Assembly (NCBI RefSeq): GCF_003432485.1
Contig: NZ_QVNQ01000005.1
Span: forward strand, 372,001 to 436,000
Direction of reading: 5' to 3'
Source of the DNA: Actinomadura spongiicola
GTDB taxonomy: Bacteria; Actinomycetota; Actinomycetes; Streptosporangiales; Streptosporangiaceae
DNA: 64,000 bases
Both the position numbers and the translations under genes were made by a program. Shown in pieces: positions 8,462 through 17,989 of this stretch; position 1 is the stretch's first letter; each line of letters begins with the position of its first letter. The notes beneath the pieces are model-generated. The model did not search any database. It was not told the DNA's origin and was given only the letters and a program-made list of their open reading frames with translations.

Positions 8462-9429
8462 GGCCGTGCCGCGCTCGTGTTCTCCCGGGTGACGACCACC
8501 TGGGGCACGCTGTCGATCTTCTTGGCCGACGCGTCCTTCCGGAGCAGCCCGACGACGCTCTCCACGGCCATCTCCCCGATGTCCTTCGGCGTGTTGCTGA
8601 CCGTGACGGCGAACCGGCCGGTCCGGACCGCCTCGACGCCCTCGGCCGTGCCGCCGTTGGTGAGGATCTTGACGCGCGTGCGGCCGGCGGCGCGGAACGC
8701 CGCCTCGACACCGAAGGCCATGTCCTCGTTGTGGACGAGGACGTACTCGACGTCCGGTTCGGCCTGGAGGAGGTTCTCCGCCACGTCCTGCGCCTTGGAC
8801 CGCTGCCAGAAGGCCGGCTGTTCGAACACGATCTTCGCCCCGGGGCCCATGCTCTTCTTGAACGCGGCGGTCATGAGTTCGGCGGCGCCGCCGGGAGCGC
8901 CCCCGATGATCGCGATCTTGGCGGGCCCGCCGCCGGTGTCCTTGGCCACCCAGCCGCCGAGCGAACTTCCGACCTGCGTCACGTCGGCGACGACCGCGCC
9001 GAGGATCTTCGACTGGTCGACTCCGGAGGCGACCCCGGTGAGGAAGATCGGGATACCGGCCCGGTTGGCGCGGGCGACGCCGCCGCGCAGGGAGTCGACG
9101 TTCACGGTCTGCACGACGATCACATCGACCTTCTTGGCGATCATGTCGTCGATGTTGGACAGCTCCTTGTTCGGGTCCGCGGCCGAGTTCGCGGTCAGGA
9201 CCTCGACGTCCCGCTTCGCCGCCCGCGCCAGCAGCGCCTTCTGCAGGCACGTGTGGAACTGGATGCTGTTGCCGTTGACGAAGCCGACCGTGATCTTCTT
9301 GTCGGACGGGACGGCGGCGGCCTCCTTCCCGCCCTCGTCCACCGAGCATCCGACGGCGAGACCGAGGGAGACGGCGAGCGCGAGGCCCGATGCCACCGAA
9401 CGGAGGCACCTGCGTGAAGTGTCGGCCAT
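8446..9429 (-). CDS. Sugar ABC transporter substrate-binding lipoprotein
   Basis: 327-aa periplasmic-binding-protein type 1 (Peripla_BP_4 / ribose-binding-like) lipoprotein. The N-terminus has a signal peptide ending in a lipobox-like AVGC, followed by an acidic linker. The mature start KKITVGFVNGNSIQFH and later VDVIVVQTVNVDSL and VLVHNEDMAFG are typical of hexose/pentose-binding proteins. The start at 9429 follows an AAGGATCG-like site. It is third in an ATPase-permease-binding protein operon, a less common order. The ligand is a sugar or related small molecule; the exact one cannot be read. Confidence 0.9.
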   Translation of the reverse strand: MADTSRRCLRSVASGLALAVSLGLAVGCSVDEGGKEAAAVPSDKKITVGFVNGNSIQFHTCLQKALLARAAKRDVEVLTANSAADPNKELSNIDDMIAKKVDVIVVQTVNVDSLRGGVARANRAGIPIFLTGVASGVDQSKILGAVVADVTQVGSSLGGWVAKDTGGGPAKIAIIGGAPGGAAELMTAAFKKSMGPGAKIVFEQPAFWQRSKAQDVAENLLQAEPDVEYVLVHNEDMAFGVEAAFRAAGRTRVKILTNGGTAEGVEAVRTGRFAVTVSNTPKDIGEMAVESVVGLLRKDASAKKIDSVPQVVVTRENTSAARPYCVR

Positions 9430-9461
9430 AACGATCCTTTCAGTCCCTTCCGGGGGGCTTG

Positions 9462-10445
9462 TCACCTGGTCGTCCCACGGTCGCGGCCGCGGAGATGGTT
9501 GGTGATGGCCGCGACCAGCAGGACGCCGCCGACCGCGACGTCCTGGTAGTGCGCGTCCACCTGGAGGAGGTTGAGGGCGTTGGCGACGACGCCGAGCAGG
9601 ATCACGCCGAGCACGGTCCCGACGACGGTGCCGCTCCCGCCGTGCAGCGCGGTGCCGCCGATCACGACCGCGGCGACCACGGTCAGCTCCAGTTGCAGCC
9701 CGCCCGTGCCGGGGCTCGCCGCGCCGAGCCGGGACACGAGCATGACGCCGCCGAGCCCGGCGAGCAGGCCGCTCAGCGTGTAGAGGAGCAGTTTGGTGCG
9801 TGCCACCGGGATGCCCGCGAGCCGTGCCGCGTTCTCGTTGCCGCCGATGGCGAAGGCGTTGCGGCCGAACGCCGTCCAACGCATGATCAGCCCGGCGGCC
9901 AGGCAGACGAGCGAGGCGAGCACGACCAGCGCGGGGACCGCGCCGAGCACCTCGCCGAACCCGAGCACCTCCAGGTGGTCGCCGATGGAGACGCTCTGCC
10001 CGTCGATGATCAGCAGTGCCACCCCGCCGAGGACGGTGGACGTCGCGAGCGTCGCGACGAACGGCGCGACGCGGAAGAACGTCACGACGGACCCGTTCAC
10101 CAGGCCGATCGCCGCGCCGACCGCGACGCCCGCGAGCGCCGCCGTCCACCCGTCCACGCCCGAGGAGATGAGCTGGGCGACCACACCGCTGGTCACGGCC
10201 GCGATGGAGCCGAGCGAGAAGTCGATGCCGCCCGCGGTCATGAGCAGGGTGAGACCCGCGGCCAGCACGGCGGTGACGGCGACCTGCTGCGAGACGTTGA
10301 GCAGGTTCGTCCCGGTGAGGAACGCGGGACTGTTCACGGCCGTGACCGCGCCGATGACCAGCAGCACCGTCAGCAGCCCCAGATGCCGGGTCAGCCCGGC
10401 CGGGAGGGTCACGCCGACGCGGCCGCGGAGAGTGGTGATGCTCAT
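9462..10445 (-). CDS. Sugar ABC transporter permease (RbsC/BPD_transp_2 family)
   Basis: 327-aa integral membrane permease with about nine to ten hydrophobic segments. Family markers are TAGGIDFSLGSIAAVTSG near residue 70 and the EAA-like region with GGNENAARLAGIPV near residue 195. It has 4-bp overlap with the upstream ATPase gene and a 32-base gap to the binding-protein gene, so all three are one operon. It would form a homodimer with the double ATPase. Confidence 0.93.
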   Translation of the reverse strand: MSITTLRGRVGVTLPAGLTRHLGLLTVLLVIGAVTAVNSPAFLTGTNLLNVSQQVAVTAVLAAGLTLLMTAGGIDFSLGSIAAVTSGVVAQLISSGVDGWTAALAGVAVGAAIGLVNGSVVTFFRVAPFVATLATSTVLGGVALLIIDGQSVSIGDHLEVLGFGEVLGAVPALVVLASLVCLAAGLIMRWTAFGRNAFAIGGNENAARLAGIPVARTKLLLYTLSGLLAGLGGVMLVSRLGAASPGTGGLQLELTVVAAVVIGGTALHGGSGTVVGTVLGVILLGVVANALNLLQVDAHYQDVAVGGVLLVAAITNHLRGRDRGTTR

Positions 10446-12013
10446 GTCGCCCGTCCTCCGGCCGTCAGCGCGACCAGCTCGTCGCGGGTCACCTGGTCGA
10501 TGGGCCGGTCCGCGACCGTCCGGCCCGCCCGGACGACCACGACCCGGTCGGCGAGCCCGACGACCTCGTCGACGTCACCGGACGCGAGCAGCACCGCGGC
10601 GCCCGACGCGGCCAACCCGCCGACGATCCGGTGGATGTCGGCCTTCGCCGCGACGTCGACGCCGCCCGTCGGCTCCTCCAGCAGGCACGCGGTCATGTCG
10701 GTGCCGAGCCACGCGGCGAGCAGCGTCTTCTGCTGGTTGCCGCCGGACAGGGCGGCGACGGGCGGGTTCGCGTGCACGGCGGTGACGCCGTACCGGTCCC
10801 GGGCGGCCCGCCCGCGCTCGCGCATCCGGCGCCACCGCACCAGCCAGGGGCGGCGCAGCCCACGGCGGACCAGGTCGAGGTTCTCGTCGACGGTCAACCC
10901 CGGGACGAGTCCGTGGGCGAGCCGGTCACCGGTGACACAGCGCAGCCCCGCGGCCAGCGCCGCGCCGACATCACCGGACGGCACGTCCCGGCCGTCCACC
11001 CGAATCTGCCCGGCCCCCGCGCGCCGCAGCCCACTGAGCAACGGGAACAGCTCGGACTGACCGTCACCGATGGGCCCGAGCACCGCGGTGATCTCCCCGG
11101 AGTGCACCTTCAGATCGAACCCGCGCAGGCGCCCCGCGCTGAGCCCCCTGAGTTCCAACACCGGTTCACCGGCCATCCGCGCCCGCCCCCCAGAACCCCC
11201 GACATCGGAATCCTGGGCATCGTGGGTCCGGGTGGGGTCGGGCCGGGGGTCGCGGGTGTCGGCCTCGTGTGTGAGGCGGTCGCCGACCATGGCCCTGACC
11301 AGGGCGGGCAGGTCGACGTCCGCGGCGGCCACGGTGACGATCCGGCGGCCGTCACGGAGCACCGTGATCCGGTCGGCCAGGCCGAGGATCTCGTCCAGGT
11401 CGTGCGAGATGTAGACGACGCCGGTGCCGCGGGAGCGCAGGGCGCGTACCAGCCGGTGGACGCGGGCGGCGTCGGCGGCGCCCAGTGACGCGGTCGGCTC
11501 GTCGAGGACGAGGACGCGCCCGCCGAGATGCGCCTCGCGGGCGATCTCGACCAGGGTCCGCTCGGCCGGGGCGAGGCCGGCGGCGGTCCGGTCGGTGGCG
11601 ATCTCGATGCCGAGGTCGGCGAGGGCGTCCGCCGCCGTCCGGTGCGCGCGCCGCCAGTCGACCACGCCGAAGCGGGTGGGGAGGCGGCCGAGGAGGAGGT
11701 TCTCGGCGATGGTCAGCCCGGGGACCAGGGAGCGTCTCTGGTGCACGATGCGCACCCCGGCCGCGTGCGCGCGACGGGGCGTCAGCGCGGTGTGGCGACC
11801 GTCGATGTGGACGGTGCCGCCGTCGGGCACGAGGGCGCCGCACATCGTCTCGACGAGGGTGGACTTGCCCGCGCCGTTCAACCCGACGACGGCGTGGACC
11901 TCACCGGCCGCCAGGGTGAAGTCGACGTCGGTCAGGGCGCGGGCGCCACCGAACGTCTTGCCCACCCCGCGGAGCTCCAGCACCGGCACGGCGTTGTCCG
12001 GCATGTCAGGCAC
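10442..12013 (-). CDS. Sugar ABC transporter ATPase with two ABC domains (RbsA/MglA type)
   Basis: 523-aa duplicated ABC ATPase powering the adjacent permease. The first domain has Walker A GLNGAGKST and Walker B VLVLDEPTAS with a weak signature. The second has a degenerate P-loop (GPIGDGQSE), signature LSGGNQQK and ACLLEEPTGG. This asymmetry, one consensus site per half, is normal for RbsA-type proteins. It is the first gene of the operon. A low-complexity linker (residues about 245-275) between the domains carries an Asp/Arg-rich stretch that is longer than usual. Confidence 0.93.
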   Translation of the reverse strand: MPDMPDNAVPVLELRGVGKTFGGARALTDVDFTLAAGEVHAVVGLNGAGKSTLVETMCGALVPDGGTVHIDGRHTALTPRRAHAAGVRIVHQRRSLVPGLTIAENLLLGRLPTRFGVVDWRRAHRTAADALADLGIEIATDRTAAGLAPAERTLVEIAREAHLGGRVLVLDEPTASLGAADAARVHRLVRALRSRGTGVVYISHDLDEILGLADRITVLRDGRRIVTVAAADVDLPALVRAMVGDRLTHEADTRDPRPDPTRTHDAQDSDVGGSGGRARMAGEPVLELRGLSAGRLRGFDLKVHSGEITAVLGPIGDGQSELFPLLSGLRRAGAGQIRVDGRDVPSGDVGAALAAGLRCVTGDRLAHGLVPGLTVDENLDLVRRGLRRPWLVRWRRMRERGRAARDRYGVTAVHANPPVAALSGGNQQKTLLAAWLGTDMTACLLEEPTGGVDVAAKADIHRIVGGLAASGAAVLLASGDVDEVVGLADRVVVVRAGRTVADRPIDQVTRDELVALTAGGRAT

Positions 12014-12541
12014 CGCCCGTCGGGCCGGAGGCTAAGCGGCGGAGCGGACCGTCGGCGCGCTCGGGTTCCGTGACGGCCGTCCCCCCGGGCATCGGCCGGT
12101 ATGCGTACACGCGCGCCCGTCCTCCAACGGTGTCGACGGCGATCAGCCAGGTGCGCGGTCCCATGCGCCGTCGCCCCAAGGTTCCGGCGATGTCGTCGCC
12201 GCCTCATCCTAGACGTCCTCCGCGCGGCCCCGCTCCGGCAGACCAGGAAGGTCTCGATCGAACCGCGATCGAACGGGCCGGACCAGCGAACTCGTCCAGG
12301 ACGTCCGGAAGTGGCCGTGGGTCACCGGTCAACGCGCTCAGGTCGGCTCGGCCCGCGGATCGGCGACGGGGGCGCGGGCGGGCGCGTCGTCGCGCAGGTC
12401 GCGGGAGCGGATCAGAACGGCGGCGGCGAGCACGCCGAGCAGCGCGGCGACGACCCGCCCCTCCTGTGGTTCGCCGCAAGCTCGACCTGCTTCTGGACGG
12501 CATCGCCACCCGCGCTCCCGGCACCGTCGAGGCCGGGCGGG
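12014..12541. other. Intergenic stretch, no supported gene
   Basis: 528 bases between the transporter ATPase start and the NACHT gene stop. Open frames here are short and arginine/proline rich shadows. A minus-strand stretch near 12240-12360 reads like the tail of a small domain but has no start or recognisable family. The transporter promoter must lie in its left half. Confidence 0.4.
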
Positions 12542-14590
12542 TCAGCCGGGGGCCGAGCCGTTGACGCCGCCGGCGGCGATGCTCGCCTGGAGGTCGGCGT
12601 GCCGGAACTGGTAGATGGTGCCGACCTGCCGGAGCACACCGCGCTGGTGGGCGGCCTCCAGAAACGCCATCGTCCGGCGTGGCAGGTGGCCCCGGGGAAC
12701 GAGGAGCACGCGGATCAGCACATAGTGCACCCAGGCGATGACGCCGACGTTCTGGGTCTGGAACGCCAGTAACCAGATCGGCCCGTACAGCAGCCCTCCG
12801 GCGAGCCCGCATCCGACGCCGAACGCGACGGCGAACAGCGGCCCGATGCTGATGCCGGCCACGATGCCGGTCGTGACCGCGTAGAGCAGACCGAAGACGA
12901 TGGCGACCTGTTGGTCCTGCCGCAGCAGCCGGCGCGGGCTGGTGGGGCGGACGGTCGCGTCCGGCTGTGCCAGGCCGTAGCCGATGCCGATCGGCATGCC
13001 GAGCCCCAGCGCGACGACGGCGCCGAAGCTCGTGCTGCCCTCGAGGGCCCAGCCCACGACGCCGCCGCCCGCCGCGGTCAGGGTGCCGCTCAGCCCCGGC
13101 GCCCAGCTCTTGCGCAGGCCGAAGTGCAGTTCGGACGGCGGGGGGAGCGTGCCGGCGCTGCAGGCGCCGAGGAGCGCCGCGGCGACCAGCCCGGCGACCA
13201 GGCCCCACATCGGCTTCGTCAGCGCGCCGAACCCGAGGCCGACGGGAACCCCGGCGATCAACGCGCCCACCGCCGCCGCGAGGATCCGTTCGGTGCGGCG
13301 CGCCAGCAACGGCAGCTCCCACCAGCGGATGTCGCCGATCTGCCGCTCCTCCAGGCTGCGCGCCAGGTACCGCAGCCAGCGCTCGGCGTGGTGACCGTCC
13401 CACGCGTCGGGCTCGCGCAGCGCCTCCCGTGACAGGTCGACGGGGAAGACGGTCGGGACCAGCGACCGCAGGACGTGCGCCCGGATCGCCTCGGACGTGG
13501 GAAACCGGCGCCGGTCGAGGAGCTCCTTCGGATCGTTGCGCGGGTCCTGGTAGATGTCGCGGGCGATCGAGACGATCAGTGGTGTGCTGAACGCGGCGGT
13601 CAACGCGGTGTCGGTGCCCGAGTGCAGCCGTTCGAGGACCGGCCCCCAGCGGGAGCGCTGCCCGGCCTCGTAGTCGCGGAAGAGGGCGAGGGTGACGTCG
13701 TCGGGCCGCAGCGGCTCCAGCCGCACCTCGGTGGCGTTGCGGACCAGCGCGCCGCCGCTGCGCGAGGCGTCGGCGTAGTCGGCGGACCGGCAGGTCAGGA
13801 CGAAGGCGTCGAAGGACGAGCCGCCGATGCGGCGGATCGCGAGGGACCGCAGGCCGCGCGGGAGTTCGTCGAGACCGTCCAGCACCGGAATGACCTTCCG
13901 CTGGGCCAGCAGGCCGGCCGGGGCGCCCCTGCCGTAGACGTCGGTGGAGCGCAGGTACGAGTGGTCGTCGGCGATCCGTCCGGCGACCCAGGTATCCAAT
14001 TCCTCCTCGGCGGGGTCCCAGCCGGACACCGACAGCAGGACGGGCACGGGCGCCTCGGTGTCCTCGGCCCGCACCAGCCCCCGGGTCAGCATCATCGCGA
14101 GGGCGGACTTGCCGCTTCCCGGCTCGCCGAGGATCACCATCCGTCCGGTCGAGGCGAGGTACGTCGCGACGATCGCCTCGGTGAGCGTGCCCGTGTGCGA
14201 TAAGGGTTCGGGCGTTCCCTCGGGTGCCCGGACGCTCCAGCGCAGCGGCAGATGCCGGTCGTGGTCGCCGATGCCGCGCCGGGCGGCCTCCCGGCGCCAG
14301 TACTCGTCGACGGTTCTGGACAGTTGACCGACGGCGCGGTCGAGCGGGTCGTCGCCGGGCGGCGGATGCTCGGTGCGGGCGCGGCGCCGCTCCAGCCGTT
14401 CCAGCCAGTACAGCACGATCGCCAGCAGGCTGATCAGGCCGAACACCGTCCAGAATCCGAGCTGGTGCCGTCTGATGAACTCCTCGGGGAGCAGGCCGCC
14501 GCCCGCTTCGTGGAAGAGCGGGAGCACGACGATCGCCAGGATCACCAGAACTGCCATGAGGCCACTGCCGAGGAAGGAGGGCCTTCTCAC
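12542..14590 (-). CDS. Membrane-anchored NACHT-domain NTPase
   Basis: 682-aa STAND-type NTPase. Residues 1-62 hold two transmembrane segments, followed by a short linker. The NACHT module follows: Walker A GEPGSGKS at about 155-162, Walker B VIPVLDGLDELP near 235-246, then the sensor-like VLTCRSADY. After an all-alpha region, residues about 440-620 contain six or more hydrophobic, glycine-rich segments. In actinomycetes, proteins with this NACHT plus multi-TM layout are common and mostly uncharacterised; some NACHT proteins defend against phage. No effector domain is seen, so the membrane part may itself be the effector or the sensor. Confidence 0.85.
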   Translation of the reverse strand: MRRPSFLGSGLMAVLVILAIVVLPLFHEAGGGLLPEEFIRRHQLGFWTVFGLISLLAIVLYWLERLERRRARTEHPPPGDDPLDRAVGQLSRTVDEYWRREAARRGIGDHDRHLPLRWSVRAPEGTPEPLSHTGTLTEAIVATYLASTGRMVILGEPGSGKSALAMMLTRGLVRAEDTEAPVPVLLSVSGWDPAEEELDTWVAGRIADDHSYLRSTDVYGRGAPAGLLAQRKVIPVLDGLDELPRGLRSLAIRRIGGSSFDAFVLTCRSADYADASRSGGALVRNATEVRLEPLRPDDVTLALFRDYEAGQRSRWGPVLERLHSGTDTALTAAFSTPLIVSIARDIYQDPRNDPKELLDRRRFPTSEAIRAHVLRSLVPTVFPVDLSREALREPDAWDGHHAERWLRYLARSLEERQIGDIRWWELPLLARRTERILAAAVGALIAGVPVGLGFGALTKPMWGLVAGLVAAALLGACSAGTLPPPSELHFGLRKSWAPGLSGTLTAAGGGVVGWALEGSTSFGAVVALGLGMPIGIGYGLAQPDATVRPTSPRRLLRQDQQVAIVFGLLYAVTTGIVAGISIGPLFAVAFGVGCGLAGGLLYGPIWLLAFQTQNVGVIAWVHYVLIRVLLVPRGHLPRRTMAFLEAAHQRGVLRQVGTIYQFRHADLQASIAAGGVNGSAPG

Positions 14591-14684
14591 GTTTCCGCCA
14601 CCAGTCCCTCACGGTGCGTGTTCGCTACATGCGTTCAGACTGCCGTGGTGGCCCCGTGGTCGCACCGGGGTTGGCCACTTTAGG

Positions 14685-15317
14685 TCACTCGCGGCTCAGA
14701 CGCAGTCCCGCCCAACAGGAGAACGCCGCGACCGCCGCTCCACCCGCCATGTCGGCCACGTAGTGCTGATGGACGAAAAGCGTCGAGAACATGATCAGGC
14801 CGCACCAGGCCGCGACGCAACGCCCGATCCGGGGGCTGAGTCGCACCCAGTGCACGGCCATGATGACCGACAACGCGGTGTGCAGACTCGGGAAACAGTT
14901 GTACGGCTCGTCGTTGCGGTAAACGGTGCGGAGCAACCGCGCGAACACGTCGTCCCCGTCGATGAGCGGGCGCGGTACGTGCGTCTGGGCGAGGCTGTAG
15001 AAGGCGTACGCGACGAGCAGGGTGAGCACGGTCGCCATCAGCGCGGATTTGGCGAGGCGAGCGTTCACGGTGAGCAGCACGGCCAACGTCAGCGGCACCA
15101 GGAGCATCACCGACACGTAGGGGACGACGAACGGAGCGACCAGCGGGATCCAGTCGTCCAGCGGGGTCTTCAGGTTCAACCGTGCCGGTCCGCTGTTCAA
15201 CGGCCGGTAGAGAGCGAAAAGGCCGGTGACCGAAGCTGCGAGCCCTAAGAGCGACGCGAGGTCGCGGACGCCCTGACGGTGGACGCCGCCTCCCGTCACC
15301 CGTTCAGCGACCTCCAT
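14685..15317 (-). CDS. PAP2-superfamily membrane phosphatase/inositolphosphotransferase-like
   Basis: 210-aa multi-pass membrane protein with about six hydrophobic segments. The PAP2 catalytic motifs are CFPSLHTALS and, later, the histidine-containing HQHYVADMAGG. The N-terminal basic motif is weak, as in the AUR1/inositol-phosphotransferase branch. It likely acts on a lipid phosphate or phosphoinositol lipid at the membrane. It overlaps the upstream methyltransferase gene by 14 bases, so the two are probably co-translated. Confidence 0.85.
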   Translation of the reverse strand: MEVAERVTGGGVHRQGVRDLASLLGLAASVTGLFALYRPLNSGPARLNLKTPLDDWIPLVAPFVVPYVSVMLLVPLTLAVLLTVNARLAKSALMATVLTLLVAYAFYSLAQTHVPRPLIDGDDVFARLLRTVYRNDEPYNCFPSLHTALSVIMAVHWVRLSPRIGRCVAAWCGLIMFSTLFVHQHYVADMAGGAAVAAFSCWAGLRLSRE

Positions 15318-15897
15318 GTCTCGGGCGGCGGCAGAAGTAGACGACGGCGGGCGGAGCGTTCCGCCAGACGACCGGGCTGACCTCGACCTCGCTGAACGAC
15401 GCGTCGAGCCGCCGCCGGAACCGCACGGCGGACGGCATCAGCCGCGCGTGGATGTAGGCGAACGCGGAGAACACGCCGTCGTCTCCCAACGCGTTCAGGG
15501 TGGCGGCCAGCAATTTGTCCTGGAGCTCACCGCCGAACGACGCCCACGGCAGCGAGCTGATGACGGCGTCGGCGGTCAGGCCCCTGCGGGTGAGGATCTC
15601 CGGCAGCCGCACCGCGTTCCCGTGCACCACCGTCACCCGGGGCCAGCGCCGCTCCAGCGACTCGGCCAGCCGCGGGTTGACCTCCACCGCGACATGCCGC
15701 CCGCGCTCCCCCAGCCGCTCCTGGACGGCCTTGGTGATCGGCCCCGTCCCGGGTCCCAGTTCGACCACGACCGGGTCCCCGTGTTCCGGCACGGTCCGGG
15801 CCGCCACCGCCGCCAGGGACGGCGAGCTCGGCAGGACCGCGCCGACCTGTAATGGACAGCGGAGGAATTCCCTGAAAAGGAACGTGCCATCACCCAT
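15304..15897 (-). CDS. SAM-dependent methyltransferase, phospholipid N-methyltransferase (PmtA)-like
   Basis: 197-aa class I methyltransferase. The SAM motif is VVELGPGTGPITKAV (about residues 43-57) and the post-motif acidic residue is in VAVEVNP. ISSLPWASF resembles the [ND]PPY-type motif IV of PmtA/rRNA dimethylase relatives. The start FLFREFLRCPLQVGAVLPSSP is typical of the PmtA-like group. Coupling to a PAP2 lipid enzyme supports a membrane-lipid role; the substrate is not established. Confidence 0.82.
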   Translation of the reverse strand: MGDGTFLFREFLRCPLQVGAVLPSSPSLAAVAARTVPEHGDPVVVELGPGTGPITKAVQERLGERGRHVAVEVNPRLAESLERRWPRVTVVHGNAVRLPEILTRRGLTADAVISSLPWASFGGELQDKLLAATLNALGDDGVFSAFAYIHARLMPSAVRFRRRLDASFSEVEVSPVVWRNAPPAVVYFCRRPRHGGR

Positions 15898-16020
15898 CCA
15901 CTCAAGGTACCGAAACCAGACCTACCGGAAGAGTCACTCTTGCCAAGCCGCCTCTAGCCGGAACCGGCCCGCGTGCGGATGAAACACTGAAAACGATCTC
16001 CGTAAGGTACAAAGAAAGGC

Positions 16021-16791
16021 ATGATCGACACCGGGCCGAACGAGCGGCCCCCGAGCCGCCCGCTGCGAACGCTCGCGGGCGCGCTGGCGGCCGGAGCGGG
16101 TTTCGGTGCGCTGACCGCCCTGGCCAACGCCCTCGCCCTGAGCACAGTCGATCTTGAGAGCCGGACCGCCACGACCGAGGGCTGGTCGGTCGCCGAGATC
16201 GTCAGCCTGCTGCTGGACGTCGGCTGGGCGTGGGCGGGGTCGGCGGTCCTCATCGGATGGCTGACCGTCCGCGCCGGAAACGCCGCACCCGGCCCGGACG
16301 CACTGCTTCGGGGCGCCGTCGCCGGTGCGCTGGCCCTGGCGGCGGCGACGGAGGCCTACGCCGTCGTGGAGACCGTCCATGACGACCGATCCGTGTTCTC
16401 CTGGGAGGTGGTCGACCCGGTGTGGCTGCCCGCCGCCGTCGTCTTCGGATTTCCCCTGGGCGCCGTGGGCGCGTGCATCCCCCGGCCCGGTCCGGTCGGT
16501 CTGCTCGCGAGGGTGACCGTCCCGGTCGGCGCCGCCCTGCAGATGGCCGTGCAGCCTCCCGGAAGGAACGAGGTCCTCTCGACCATCGGGCGGGTCATCG
16601 TGTGGACGTCGGCCGCCGCGACCATCGCCTTCATCGTGTACCGCTTCCTCGGCACGGAGCGACGCCGCCGGACCGCCCTTCCCGAGGCCCACCCAGCTTG
16701 GAACGGCGCGACACCCGTGTGCCATGATCATGCCGTCCCGGATGAGGGAGTGTGCGCATGGCGGTCCGGTTCACACCCGGCGGAGTTCTGA
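16021..16791 (+). CDS. Predicted membrane protein, unknown
   Basis: 256-aa protein with about five hydrophobic segments (near residues 22-45, 60-82, 95-115, 135-155 and 200-215) and a hydrophilic tail. I do not recognise a family. The tail after residue 245 overlaps the next gene by 34 bases, so translation of the pair may be linked. No close Shine-Dalgarno site is seen before the ATG. Confidence 0.6.
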   Translation: MIDTGPNERPPSRPLRTLAGALAAGAGFGALTALANALALSTVDLESRTATTEGWSVAEIVSLLLDVGWAWAGSAVLIGWLTVRAGNAAPGPDALLRGAVAGALALAAATEAYAVVETVHDDRSVFSWEVVDPVWLPAAVVFGFPLGAVGACIPRPGPVGLLARVTVPVGAALQMAVQPPGRNEVLSTIGRVIVWTSAAATIAFIVYRFLGTERRRRTALPEAHPAWNGATPVCHDHAVPDEGVCAWRSGSHPAEF

Positions 16792-17261
16792 AGGTCGTCA
16801 CCGAATCGGGCGACGTCGCCTACGCGGTGTTCATGCGCAAGAGCAGCACGGCCTTCTACGCCGAGGACGCCCTCGCCGAGGTGCGCCGGGAGGGACGCCG
16901 CCCGCGCTATGTCTTCTCCGGACCACCGCTGTTCATCGCCTGGGTCGCGAACGCCGCCTACGCCAAGGGCCGCTGGGGAAGGGTCCTCGGCAAGGTCCAC
17001 CCGGACGACCTGCCCGACGACCCGGTGTACTTCCGGCAGGACTCGATCACCCCGGAACACTGCTGGCTCGTCGACCACCGGACCGGTTTCGACATCCGAC
17101 CCGCCGACCCGCACGAATGCGTCGGCCTCGAACCGGCCGCGGCCTGGGACGACATTCACGTGGAGTCCCGGATCACCGACCACTACGCGGGCCGTCCCAA
17201 CGACTTCTTCGAGATCACGAAGGTGGAGCTGCCCGGAGAGCGGGCGTCGGAGGAGCGGTAG
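16758..17261 (+). CDS. Hypothetical cytoplasmic protein
   Basis: 167-aa protein from the ATG at 16758, chosen because GAGGGAG lies seven bases upstream. It is mixed alpha/beta, with no signal or membrane segment. Motif-like stretches are FSGPPLFIAWV and EHCWLVDHRTGFDI. I cannot assign a family. It sits at the end of the preceding membrane-protein frame and converges on the chitin-binding-like gene. Confidence 0.6.
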   Translation: MAVRFTPGGVLKVVTESGDVAYAVFMRKSSTAFYAEDALAEVRREGRRPRYVFSGPPLFIAWVANAAYAKGRWGRVLGKVHPDDLPDDPVYFRQDSITPEHCWLVDHRTGFDIRPADPHECVGLEPAAAWDDIHVESRITDHYAGRPNDFFEITKVELPGERASEER

Positions 17262-17273
17262 CGCGTCTCCGGC

Positions 17274-17795
17274 TCACGCCGCGTTCCAGAGCGTGGGGGT
17301 GTCCTGGGGCTGCCAGTCGTTCTGCGCGGTGTGCCCCTGCCTGCAGACGTAGTACGCGCCGTTGTGCGTCACCGTGTCGCCGGGACGGTAGCTGACACCG
17401 GCCGACCACGCCGGAACCCCGGGCCGCCTCGCCGGCCTCGACGGCGTCTCCTCCGTCCGTGGCGGCGCGGTGGTGCGCGGCGGGGTGGGCCGGGTGGTCG
17501 ACGGCGTCGGCGTGGCCGGGCCGGTCGTACTCGTCGTCGGGGACGGCGTCGCGGAGCTGTTCCGTCCCACACCGACCGCGTCCGACCGCTGCGGGCCCGG
17601 CGCTCCCGACTTGACCGCCGGACCCGCGCCGGTCATCGCCGGAGCGGGAGACGGCCCCGGATCATCGGACGGCCCGACCGCGTCACCGAGGGCCGCGTAA
17701 CCCACCACGACGACGAGCACGACCGCGACGACGGCGCCGAGCACCACGTGCCGACGACGGTGGGGCGTTCTGGAAGGAGGACGCGCGTGGGCCAT
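17274..17795 (-). CDS. Membrane-anchored protein with C-terminal CBM5/12-like chitin-binding module (copy 1)
   Basis: 173-aa protein. A basic N-terminus (residues 1-15) is followed by a single transmembrane helix (about 16-40), then a Pro/Thr/Ser-rich linker of about 80 residues. The C-terminal module of about 45 residues contains WSAGVSYRPGDTVTHNGAYY and ends in the DWQPQDTPTLW region. The W-x(6)-Y-x2-G-D-x-V pattern and closing aromatic are typical of carbohydrate-binding family 5/12. It should display the module outside the cell. The next gene is a paralogue with the same layout. Confidence 0.8.
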   Translation of the reverse strand: MAHARPPSRTPHRRRHVVLGAVVAVVLVVVVGYAALGDAVGPSDDPGPSPAPAMTGAGPAVKSGAPGPQRSDAVGVGRNSSATPSPTTSTTGPATPTPSTTRPTPPRTTAPPRTEETPSRPARRPGVPAWSAGVSYRPGDTVTHNGAYYVCRQGHTAQNDWQPQDTPTLWNAA

Positions 17796-17989
17796 CAGCC
17801 GGCCCCGCCAGGACCGCCCGCACCCACGACGGGACTCCGGCGCACACGACCTCCCGTTCCAGCCGCTCGGGGTATCGCAGCGGCACCGGTGACTGAGCGC
17901 CGACAATAGTCGCACACTCCCATGAAACGTGTCACCCGGACTCTTTCTCCTCGACGAACAATGGCACCGACCCGTGTTCGGCCACCGAT

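Noticed and set aside
12240..12360. Minus-strand reading ALTGDPRPLPDVLDEFAG resembling a dehydrogenase/epimerase tail
   Set aside because: Too short, no start and no upstream domain; similarity is only impressionistic.
12204..14612. An 802-codon second minus-strand frame over the NACHT gene, ending beyond it
   Set aside because: No motif, no plausible start; the parallel frame holds the complete NACHT motifs.
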